From Artemia franciscana (Eukaryota > Arthropoda > Branchiopoda > Anostraca > Artemiidae): a stretch of 64,000 nucleotides of DNA. Numbering within the stretch: the stretch's first letter is position 1; each line of letters opens with the position of its first letter. Below are positions 37,307 to 47,189 of this stretch, one piece after another. A program made the position numbers and the translations under genes. The notes beneath the pieces were generated by a model. It searched no databases, was not told the origin of the DNA, and worked only from the letters and a program-made list of their open reading frames with translations. Where the stretch lies: positions 9,017,008-9,081,007 of the forward strand of contig NC_088881.1 of NCBI RefSeq assembly GCF_032884065.1, in the 5' to 3' direction.

Positions 37307-37650
37307 TATTCATATCCTCAGCGGATTCAGCAGAGTGGATTATTTATAATGAAACCTTTTTTTGCCTATGCAGCAATACATATATTTTTTAAAATAATTA
37401 ATTTTAATATTAATATATTAATTTTTTTAATATATTATTTAACTATTTTTTAATATTTTAATTATTAATTATTTGCTTTAATTTTTTTAATTATTTTTTT
37501 AATTTAATTATTTTTTATTATTAATTATTAAGATATATCTACAAAATGGCCGTATTAGCTTAGTTTTTATTTCTGTGATATATTATTTCTGCACTAATGG
37601 CCTGTTCAAGATTATCTTTTTTGTGATTACTGTTTTTTCTTTGTTTTTTT
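36900..37650. other. AT-rich DNA with TA tract at 37237-37303
   Basis: AT-rich, with (TA)n at 37188-37202 and 37237-37303 and strings of TTAATT/ATTATT at 37395-37530. No coding signal. Confidence 0.5.
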
Positions 37651-37656
37651 TTTTAG

Positions 37657-39549
37657 ATGCAAGAGCTAGAAATGCTAGACTATGAATTTCAGCATCTAAA
37701 GGATGGCAGGGTCAGTATTCACTTTATTATCTAAATTTCTCGAACATCCTAAGTTTCAATTGGAGTTGAGTTCGAAGCTGAATTCTGGTTTAGCAATTGT
37801 AGACGTTTTTTGGACCCATTTAGGGTTTATTCATTTCAGCCAGGACTCCCACCTTTGTCCTAGCAGTATTTTCGAGTCTTATAATGCGATATTGCATCTT
37901 GTATAAGTAATTTTTCAAGTTTTTGCCTTTAGATTTTTGTTACTGCTTAATTAGTGTGATTTTTTCAAAGATCTTTTGGTTTGAAAGCTAAATCTTTGAA
38001 GGGGTCTGTAAATATAAAACCCCGTCTTCATTTGCCCTTGTAGCCTTGTTACGGGAAGTTGTCCAAGCGACCTCGAAATGAGTAACAAATCAGGGTGAAC
38101 TAACATAGGGTGGTTCTTGCCACACCCCGTCAAGATTTGTCACCAACTGTGACGGTACTTGACTAACTTTGCCTTAATAAGCCAAACGAATAATAGTAAT
38201 TAATAGTAAAGTAAAAGGACATGGCTTAATAGCAAAAGGAAAAAGTACAAAGAATACACCAATGAATGCTTTTGTTAGTTCTGAGAGAGGTTTGCTGAGT
38301 TTTCAAAAACACAGAAATTCTATAAGCAATTACTTTTTTAACCAAAAAATGTTCCAAGGAGTATGTATGCTCATTACTGCCTTAATCTATTGTATATACA
38401 ATGAGCCCTTACTATACGAAATTCTAATGAAGCCTGGGAAGGACTTGGGCCTACCTGACTCACTGATTTTTTTTATGAGGGATTTTAGCAACTGAGACGA
38501 AGTTTTAGCAAGGCTAAAATAAATATGTAAAGACATGGTAAAATATGTAAAATTTTGGTAATATTTTGTTAATATTTGAAAAAGTGGAGTAAGATCTCTT
38601 TGACCTGCAATTTTATGAAATCAATTCTTGCGCCAGAAGGCCGGAGACATTGATTTTGCCAACAATCCACTATGTTTCACGCCTCTTTATTTACCACGCC
38701 TTCTTATTTTTCACGCCTTCTTTATTGTTAATTTTTGTTTAATGGCCGTCACAGTGCACTCCGAGCACGAAATTACCACAAAGAAACAGAGGGACTGCTG
38801 GTAAGAAAATCTTCTAACTCAAATAGTTTATATCAAAAAGTTCGTGGTAACGAACTGTAAGTGACAAGCGACCCGGCTCAGTAATAACCGAAACTCTAAA
38901 AAACGATTTTGATCCCAAAAGATATATCAAAAGAATTGGTGTTTTGTGCTCATTTCAAATATGTAAGTTTCATTAAGTTTAGTCTTACCTATCAAAGGTT
39001 ACAAGCCTAAGAAAATTTCCTCGATTTTTGAAAAAAAGGGTGAATACCCCCCTAAAAGTTATGGAACCTTAGTGAAAATCACATTTTCAGATTCAGCGTA
39101 TCAGAGAACCATACTGTAGAGGTTTCGAGCGCCTATCTGAAAAAATGTGGAATTTTTTATTTTTTTGCCAGAAGAAGAATCATGGATGCGTTTTTTTCCA
39201 GGAGTCATCGTATCGACCCAGTGGTCCTAGAATATCCTGACAGGGCTCATTTGAAGGGAATTTAAAAGTTCTAGAGCCCTTTTTAAGTGACCAAAAAATT
39301 GGAGGGCAACTAGGCCCCCTCTCACACCCCCTTTTCTCATAGTAATCTGATCAAAATTTTAAGATAGCCATTTCGTTCTGCAGAGTTGAAAGGCCTTCTT
39401 TCTAAGTTTAACTTGATTGTTCATTGCAATATTTCTGGTCTCATTCATTTGTTTCGTTTCGGGTCTCATTTATTCACTGACAGTAATTTCTATTAGGTTT
39501 AAGTTTGAATTATTTTATAACTATGTCTAATCACTCCTACTACTACTAT

Positions 39550-39611
<62 letters not shown>

Positions 39612-41143
39612 TAACTACTTTTATTTGACATTGTTAAATAGTGTTTTCTCTCTATGTATTCTATTTTCTTTTCGTTTGCATACACGATGAGGGTAAGTAA
39701 CATCGATGAATATTAAAAAAAAAAAATTAATTCTAGGTCAATGAAGATTCATCAACATTACCAAAATGACCTCATGCGTGTAGGTTTGGGTGTTCGTGTG
39801 TGTGTGTTTATGTGTGCGTGCGTGTGTGTATGTGTGTATTATTAATTTTTATTATTAATTAATTAATTTTTATTTATTAATTAATTTTTAATTTTTAATT
39901 AAATTAATTTTTATTTATTAATTTTTATATGTTTTAAATGAAATGAAAATAAAGCTCGTTAATATTCCTTTTTTCAGCTTTACAAAATAGTACCAATTTC
40001 TTAAAGAAAATAAATTATTAGATAAATAAAATTATGTTTTTTTATTTATATATAAATAAATTTATATATAATTCATATTTTTTTTTATTTATATAAATAT
40101 ATATTTTATTTATATATTTATTTTTATTTATAAAATTTTATTTTTTATTAAATAAATAAAATAAATTAAAGTTAATAAATAAATTAAAGAAAATAGATTC
40201 TATTATTATTATTCTAAGTCAGCCTAGCTGAATTGTCACCGCCAACTTAGGGGACGTACAACCTCTTTGACGGTATGTAACTACCTGTATTGTCACCGCC
40301 AATACAACTCCAAGATGATCACCTTATTGACTTGCCACCTGACAACAATAAACTAGAATGGTAAGATAAACTACTGAAAGATTGTTTGGAGAGGTGGGTG
40401 CTGATAATATATTTCATAATAATCACCATACTGACTTGCCTTCTAATAACGACGACGATCCAGATTGGACTGATAATTTTTTTTAAAGATTGCTTTGGAG
40501 TGGCGAATGTGATTCCCCCTCCCATTATTTCAATGAATATTACCCCAGCTCAGCCAAGCGACTTTGAACATGAAAGAAACCAATTTGTTCTCGAGTTTTA
40601 CATAGCGTAAACTTGAGTGAGTGGCCAATAAGACACAAATACCAAAATTCCTTCCTCCTACAGAAAAAAACTCGAAATTCTCAAATTTAATAAGCCTTAT
40701 TTTCCACGGGGGGTATTTACCGGGGGTATTTTCCAGGGAGGTATTTTCTGGGGGGAGGAGTGTTTTCCTCAGGGGGGCTATTTTCCTGGGAGGTATTTTC
40801 TTCAGGGGTATTTTCCAGGGAGTATTTTCTGCGGGGGTATTTTCCGGGGGCAAATGCCGGGAGGAGGGTTAGGCGCCGGCCCCCGTGATTGAAATATCCG
40901 GAGTTTTAGTCATTGTTTTTTACTTTCTAATAAAAGTATTTATCCCTGGTTGAACTAATATTTGCACGCAAAAAATCTTATTTTTGTTATTATTTATTCT
41001 AATACCTATATTTTTTGCAGGCCGTATATAGACAACAAAGAAATAGCCTTGTTTTCTTTGCAAGCGAAAAAAAAACTGAATGGTCAGCCGTAAAACGTGA
41101 AAGAGACGAGATAGATAAAGAGCGAAAGAAAACAAGTAAATAA
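37657..41143 (+). CDS. ASDURF-like (prefoldin-like) protein, last two exons
   Basis: Exon 37657-37710 (after a T-rich TTTTTTTTTTAG acceptor; donor AGG|GTCAGT) reads MQELEMLDYEFQHLKDGR. Exon 41021-41143 (acceptor ATTTTTTGCAG) continues in phase 0 with AVYRQQRNSLVFFASEKKTE and ends KERKKTSK before TAA. YRQQ-NS--FF within a short coiled coil matches ASDURF, the prefoldin-like PAQosome subunit that in vertebrates is encoded by an upstream frame of the ASNSD1 transcript. Exon 1 may begin at the ATG directly after the acceptor or may continue a further upstream exon. No ASNSD1 coding sequence is visible downstream. The identification rests on a short motif from memory. Confidence 0.5.
37711..38833. 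other. Intron with no recognised element
   Basis: The first part of the putative ASDURF-like intron. ACTGTGACGG at 38146-38155 and its complement CCGTCACAGT at 38747-38756 form a 10-bp inverted pair about 600 bp apart, a weak hint of a small DNA element. Nothing else is seen. Confidence 0.35.
38834..39385 (+). repeat. Body part of the composite foldback repeat
   Basis: Starts AGTTCGTGGTAACGAACTGT and GACCCGGCTCAGTAAT, and runs through AAATTGGAGGGCAAC and AAAATTTTAAGATAGCCATT. It is the reverse complement of 11300-11880 and parallels 59101-59650. The foldback end is missing here. Confidence 0.8.
39390..40700. other. AT-rich intron DNA with (TAC)n at 39538-39611
   Basis: Contains a trinucleotide run of about 25 TAC units, a GT-rich run at 39785-39838, and long A/T strings at 39840-40200. 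No coding signal apart from repeat-made frames. Confidence 0.6.
40707..40865. repeat. G-rich GGGGTATTTTC minisatellite
   Basis: About eight degenerate units of 16-22 bp with GGGGGTATTTTC(C/T)-type cores. Several G runs of four or more could form a G-quadruplex on the + strand. It lies about 160-315 bp upstream of the acceptor of the 41021 exon. Confidence 0.8.
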
Positions 41144-42555
41144 TGAACGTGCATCTTTGATATTTTTTTAAGCTTAATTAAAAAAATGTAAAACTTTTGT
41201 GTTTTCTTCTTATTTATGATAGCGAATTAAAAACACTGTCTATTGAAGTTAAAATTCTTTGAGTCTCGGCCTGACTCAGAACCAGAATATGAATCGCTTC
41301 AATCTGTTTTATTTGAGTATTTTGCCTTCGAGTTCTTATATGAAGTTCGTCCGGCTTTACGACTTCAAGGACATCCTAGATTAGGAATTGGATAAATTTC
41401 AAGCTTATAAATTGGACAATTTTCCTAGCATTAAAAGTTTTGGAGCCATTTTCAGTTTGGATACACATTCAAAGATACATCTAATTGGTTGTATAGATTC
41501 ATGACTTGCGTTATGGGCGCTAAAAATGGGCGTTACATTTTTCCATGTCTGTTCTTTAATCTACCACTGGATATAGTAGGCCTATATCGGATTTACGCTC
41601 AAATCAGAATTATCGTAAAATGTGCTTTAGTTTATCTTTGCTTAGATGAAAGCTATGAAATTCTCCATCAGTTCAAAAACAACACAAGTTCAAGCTGCGG
41701 TAATTGGAATTTAGTAGCGATGCAAAACTAAATTTATGCCTAACTCTCTGTCCTAAATCTCAACCCCTCAAAAAACCTCACAGTAAGTACTTGAAATATT
41801 ATTTTATTTAAAGAAAGCAAATATAGTTTATAAAAACACGAATTTGAAACATATTTTGACTGTATCAAAATTGAGTCTAAGACTCGCTTAGTCTCTGATA
41901 GGCCTGTAATTCTCATAGCACGAAGATGAGACTGGGGAGAACTCAATGAACGCGAAACATTTTCCAGGTGACACCTGGAACTGGGCCAACTTGAACTTAC
42001 AGGGTATGCGAACAGGGATAAGGGGAACTCAAAGACTACATTAACTATTATAAACAACTTGTTATGTTGATTCGTCAAGCCCTAAATGGATCCGAATTTG
42101 TTGTTTCTCCAATCGGCTTGCATCTCACTGGACATATACACTTGACCGAACGACCCTAAGAGGGGACAAAGTTTTAAAAAGGTTTGGTTTAGCCGTTTCA
42201 TCATACCTGAAAAATGCCAAAAAATGTTTTTCTCTGATTGCTGTAAGACTTTCAGGCTAAATAGACCGAATGACAAGCATTTGAATGAGGGCAACAAATT
42301 TTGGAAGAAAAATGGGATTATGTCAATTTTCTGCTGATCTGCTCGGAAATTTCAGGACACTTAGAAATGGCCCGGGTCAACATCATAAGAGAAAAAAATT
42401 AAGAACAAAATTACGGTTATATTGATTCATGAAGTCTGATTTTCTTGAGACATTAAAGCACAAAAGAAATAACAACTGAGAAGTACAATCTGAGTTTTGA
42501 GGTAGGATTAGCCCATTTTTCTTTTGCTTTTGCAGAAGAACCTTCGTCGGAAGTT
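41144..42555. other. Intergenic DNA, nothing recognised
   Basis: Scattered short open frames, none with motif support. The frame at 41489-41731 is open for 80 residues but has no features I recognise. Confidence 0.4.
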
Positions 42556-42559
42556 TACA

Positions 42560-43045
42560 GGTGTCCACCATCGTTTTATCCTATCCCAAAAAGCCCAACC
42601 ACCAGCTTCTGACTAGATGGGGTAGGCAATCCTTGTACCTCAAAAGAAAAGGGGCTGCTATCCACAATTCGCCAGCCATCAGCAGCAAGTGGCACTTGAT
42701 CATAAGAAATAGTACTAGCAAGAAAATGTTTTTCCCCTTCTTCGGTTTCCTCAACTACGGGTCTTTTCTTACATATTGGTTGGTGCTATATATGTCCAGG
42801 GAAATTGACCTGAGATTTTGACAGCAAGTACTGGTTCCAATCCATCTAAACCCAGCAGTGTATTCCACAAAAACCCAACCATTATGGTCTATGGCTGAGC
42901 AGTGACTGAAATCAGCCGTAATTGGCCCGTATTTCTGTCTATTACTTTCAGCGGCACCATGAGAAGGTTGTCACCACTACCCCACTGACCTTGAAAAGGT
43001 CGTGACGGTGGATTTGAATAGGTCAACCCGTACACTGGATTATTG
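42560..43045 (-). pseudogene. Unrecognised decayed coding remnant
   Basis: The minus strand carries protein-like text, for example FQGQWGSGDNLLMVPLKVID followed by RNTGQLRLISVTAQ near 43000-42880. The amino acid composition looks like genuine coding sequence, but I cannot assign a family. It is not intact. It may be an old mobile or viral insertion or a host pseudogene. Confidence 0.35.
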
Positions 43046-43839
43046 AGTTTTTGCTACGAAATCTAATTTACTAACCTGGAAGTTGTGACACCCCGCTCAT
43101 ATACCATTTCGAGGATTTCGCTATAAGAGGCAAGCAAGTTGGTTCAGGGTTGCTTGAACTAGTTTTCAGTTGATCTTCAAAATGGATAAGTGATCAAATC
43201 TTATGCAAAAGTGTTCGTAATTGTGTTCAATAATATTTTCAAATCACCAAGACTAAGCGTAGAAATGAAAATATTAGAAATGGAAAACATATGTCATAGT
43301 GTCTAAGGTAGAGGTATAGAGACGTAGTGCCCAAGGCGGAGATGGAAACCCTTTAGCTGGAGTCGTTGAATGAAAGTCAAAGTATTTGAGTTTTAGCTTT
43401 AATTACAAGTTTACCAATGTCAAATCGTTTCTTTTACGAATAATGTACTAGTTTTGATTAGGATTCTGCCATTCTGTAAAACTTGTTTAATTTCAACCTG
43501 TATTCGAACGACCGAATTTTGCAAAAAAGTTCGAATCGATGACATTATTTTCCTTGAATTATGAACGTGCGTCCCCGTTGAATCCCCGTTTGGCCCATCC
43601 CTTGCTTAACTCAATCCCTATTAAGCTCAATCCCGTTTGACTCAACCTCCATACCACTCAGCCCCTATTTGGCTCAATATTTTCAAATTGGCATATGAAT
43701 AAACTTGGACTAGAATGAGAAGTTTACTTCTCGTTTCACTTTCAGTTTTCTATTTCAATGGTCTAAAGACACGCTGCTTTTATCGTTGGTTGTTTGATGA
43801 GTCAGATGATCGCTTTGTACATAAGACTAGGGTTTTTAG

Positions 43840-44045
43840 GGTTGTAAGACTAGGGTTTTAGGGTTTTTAGGAATATAGACAACAAAGTACTCAGACAGAG
43901 GTGGCATCTGTTCCCTTAGTCTTGAAGAGGCAGGTCCTATTGTTACCCATCTGGTGGGTACGTGTTTTAAGAAGTGGGTCTTAGAAACACCACTTTTCTC
44001 TTGAACATTCACGTAGTATTCTTGTCTAGCCGGCCAGCCCCTTTG
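43840..44045 (-). pseudogene. hAT-like transposase fragment
   Basis: A 75-residue minus-strand stretch reads YYVNVQEKSGVSKTHFLKHV, then PTRWVTIGPASSRL and MPPLSEYF. The order TRW-(T)-L/IGPA-R-L-E-PL-EYF is typical of the conserved mid region of hAT-superfamily transposases. Only one domain segment is present. Confidence 0.6.
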
Positions 44046-44191
44046 ATGATCAGATCGGAGCAATTATCGCCGATTTCCTGCAAAAGCAAACAAAGCAAAC
44101 TTTCGCATGCAAACCGATTAGGGTTCGCGTAGCGCAGGTGCCGATCTCCTGATTCTCAGCCCTCGGCCGGGGTGCAATGCGTGGTTGGGGG

Positions 44192-44330
44192 CATTTCCTG
44201 CAAGCATTTCCGAAAAGCGTTGGGTACCGAATGTATCCTTCAAGCATTTCCCGAAAAGATACCGAATGTATCATTTCCTGCAAGCATTTCCGAAAAGCGT
44301 TGGGTACCGAATGTATCTCGCAGGTACCAA
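44192..44330. repeat. Local duplication, GCAAGCATTTCCGAAAAGCG
   Basis: CATTTCCTGCAAGCATTTCC with GAAAAGCGTTGGGTACCGAA occurs at about 44194-44235 and 44274-44316, with a shortened version between. Frames in all three readings are open because of the repeat. Confidence 0.75.
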
Positions 44331-44934
44331 TATCAAGGAGACCTTCGCTACCTGTCAATTCACTTTTTTCGCTGTCAATCAGATCTAACATTTTAATAGT
44401 TCTATGGGGCACAATTATTAAGTGAAGCCTTAAATGAAATCAAGCTTTTTGTCGAAATTTCAATTAATCTGAAGCTGAATGACCAGTTAATGCATGCCTT
44501 TTGGGGTAGGGTAAATAAAAACCTAATTTTGAGACCTGGGATGGTTACCCAGATCAATACCCCTACGATATTCTAGTGGACTCTAGGTGCCCCCCTGAAA
44601 ATTCCCCCGCGGATTGCCCCTACACCTAGATTCTTGTCCTTATTAGATTTTGAAATAAACCCTTATCGAAAAATACAGCAAATTTGTTCCACATAGAACT
44701 TGAAAGTTACATTTTTGCCACCTCCCTTCTATAATTTTGTGATTTTACATCACCTCAAGGAATTAGGGGGGAGGGGGAGTTAAACCGAAAGTGACTTTGA
44801 AAACCAACGGATAACAATTTGTTGAATATAAGCATGGATTTGGCACTATTGAGAAGTAAACAAGGTAAGAAAACAATTCTTTCTCCATAATATGCAGAAT
44901 AATTGAAGCTAACACATTTTGGGGGCTTTTTAAC

Positions 44935-45180
44935 TTATTATAAGGATGTTCTATTGGAAAGTGTGAACAGGATGCCTTTTTCTGTCGTTATAGGCGAAAC
45001 CACTGATGTTTTGACAGAGAAGCAGCTACCCATATGTGTTTTGTAACGCAGTGAAACCCTTGAAACTGAGGTTGACTTGATTGATTTTGTCAAGTGTCCA
45101 GATAAAGATGCTGAAACAGTCTTCTCGGAATCTAAGATTAAAGACACCTGGATTCCCAACCCTTTTTTTAACAATGTAGG
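44935..45180 (+). pseudogene. hAT-like transposase fragment (catalytic region)
   Basis: The + strand reads MPFSVVIGETTDVLTEKQLP then ICVL, and after a stop, ETEVDLIDFVKCPDKDAETV. The first segment matches the hAT/DUF4371 motif usually seen as FS-(I)-DESTD----KQL, with the catalytic Asp in TTD. The copy is dead. Confidence 0.6.
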
Positions 45181-45249
45181 ATAGGGCAAATAGACGTCTG
45201 TATCAAATAATTCTTATCTGTGCCTTAAATAAACAGTTTTTAATTAGGT

Positions 45250-45760
45250 AAATTGAATAATTTATGTTTTGCGTAGAAGGAAAATGGAGAATCTTCATGC
45301 AAATGTTTAGAACTTTTGAACTGAAAGAAATCAGTGCTACACGTCATTTGGATCTTGCCATCGCTCATGCGGACCATGTGGCTTCAATTCCGTCATTAGC
45401 TACTTATTTCATGTTTACACAAAGCACTTAAGTCGACTTAGAAGTGGACAGCCAGAAGTCCCAAGGAAATTCAAATGTATGGAGGCTTTGTATAAACCTG
45501 GGCACATCTACATCTCAGTCACTAGATGGTTTTCTCTGCTTGGGGATGCGCTGCAACTAACTAGAGATGATGTCCTGGCAGACAATCTCAAGATGGTTTT
45601 CCCTGCTTGGGGATGCACTGCGACTAACTAGAGATGATGTCCTGACAGACAATCTCAAGATGGTTTTCCCTGCTTGGGGATGCGCTGCGACTAAATAGAG
45701 ATGATCTCTGTCTTGACAGACAATCTATGTGCCCAACGTATCCTCGTCAATTATTTGTAG
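45250..45760 (+). pseudogene. Second hAT-like fragment with 67-bp triplication
   Basis: Text LDLAIAHADHVASIP near 45350-45395 and SVTRWFSLLGDALQLTRDDV near 45515-45575 fits later hAT transposase motifs (TRW-SLL). The TRWFSLL-coding piece is then repeated: GATGGTTTTC starts at 45525, 45592 and 45659, period 67 bp, so each copy shifts frame. It probably belongs to the same relic as 44935-45180. Confidence 0.55.
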
Positions 45761-45764
45761 TCCG

Positions 45765-47150
45765 TTCGTATTGACATGTCTCCAAAATACAAGCAGGTTC
45801 ACATGAAAAAAATCTAACCTTTCTCCAAATCACTAGAGGGCAAAATCGTATCCATGGAGGAGAATATCGGGTTTGAACCCCCCCCCCCCCAAAAAAAGTC
45901 CTTATTTAAAAAATAACAACTTCCCACACAAAGATTATTTGTTGCGTTTTGTAATTTTTTGTACCCTCCCCCGCCTTCCCCGAACAAAAATTTGGGATAT
46001 GGCCTTTTTATAAGAAGAGAGGAGGACAGATATATAGACAGATTGGAGGACACTTGATTATATGTAATAGGTTAGCCGACATAGCATTGCACTGGACTTT
46101 TTTCTTTTTTAGAAGTTCGGCTTTTCGGTCAATTGTTCCACTTTTCCTGCAACTCGTACGAGAATATTTGTAAATTCTTAAGACGAAATTGAGTAGAATA
46201 CTTTATTATACTATAGTAAACAGAGAGAGAATTATTCCAAAAAATAAATGTACTATATTTTTAATACAACTTTATAACCCAGGTACACTAAATCACACAT
46301 GTTTCTAGTGTATACACAGCATTCCCTAAACAGCACGTAAGTTAGTCATATAATAATCTACACTTAGAAAAAAGATACAAAAATTAAATTAAACAAATGC
46401 GAAAAAAAGTATTAAGGGACAGAACGAAACAAAAACTGCTAATATTTGTCAAACATCGATTCTAGAAATTTTCACCGTTTAAAAAAATTTGTTTTCGACA
46501 GATTGTTTTCGAAAATAAAGGACAGAGCGAAACAAAAACTGCTAATGAAAATTGTTTCCGAAAATTAAGGGACAGAGCGAAACAAAACTGCCAATGCTTA
46601 CTGTCAAACATCGATTCTCGAACTTTCCGCTGTTTAAACAAATTTGTTTTCGAACAAAAAATTCGGGAGTAAAAAGACTCGGTTTCCGAACAGTATTTCG
46701 ATTCTCGGGCGCAAGTGACGCTTGGTTTTGAGAAGCAAATATTCTAAAGCTGATCACTATGTTGTAAACATTCGTCCGTTGCTCTTTGCATTTTTTTTAT
46801 TACATTTAACATTAATTTTCTTTCCATCCGCCTTTAAAAATATCATTCATTTCTCGAACAATTCTGTTGTGGAACAACCTTTCACAGCGAATTGTGGTAG
46901 AGAGCTTAAGTGTCGGGGAGCTTAGTGTATTTACTTATTATGTATATTACTATATGTATTATATTACTTATATGCATATTACTTATATGTATCTACTAAG
47001 AGCTTAAGAGTATTTACTTATATCATTACTTGCTTATTATATATATGCTTTATTATACTCATAACAGTAAGGATAAAGGTTTTTTTTTTTATCATCCAAT
47101 ATTGCCAACAGTTCAGTTAGGTTGAAAAACACAACGACAAAACCTTCGTA
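45765..47150. other. Intergenic DNA with GGACAGAGCGAAACAAAAAC repeats
   Basis: At 46410-46640 a unit AAGGGACAGAGCGAAACAAA with ACTGCTAAT and CAAACATCGATTCT occurs two to three times. A C10 tract and A7 lie near 45881-45897. Otherwise nothing is recognised. Confidence 0.55.
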
Positions 47151-47156
47151 GTTGAA

Positions 47157-47183
47157 AATGGAGAGTAAAGAGTCAAAGAAGAA
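47157..47183 (+). CDS. Possible first coding exon of an unknown gene
   Basis: GAAAATGGAGAGTAAAGAGT, then CAAAGAAGAAG|GTAAGA: a start codon in good context, nine codons (MESKESKKK) and a consensus splice donor. The upstream 60 bp contains TCAGTTAGGTTG, an initiator-like string. Nothing downstream identifies the gene, and a 27-nt exon can arise by chance. Confidence 0.3.
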
Positions 47184-47189
47184 GGTAAG

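Noticed and set aside
38146-38756. Small transposon bounded by ACTGTGACGG inverted pair
   Set aside because: A 10-bp inverted match 600 bp apart with no target duplication identified is too weak.
41489-41731. 80-residue + strand frame
   Set aside because: No recognisable motif, no splice support and a length compatible with chance in this composition.
43833-43872. TTTAGGG-like short run (TAGGGTTTTAGGGTTTTTAGG)
   Set aside because: Only two or three imperfect units, a plant-type motif in an animal context; most likely chance.
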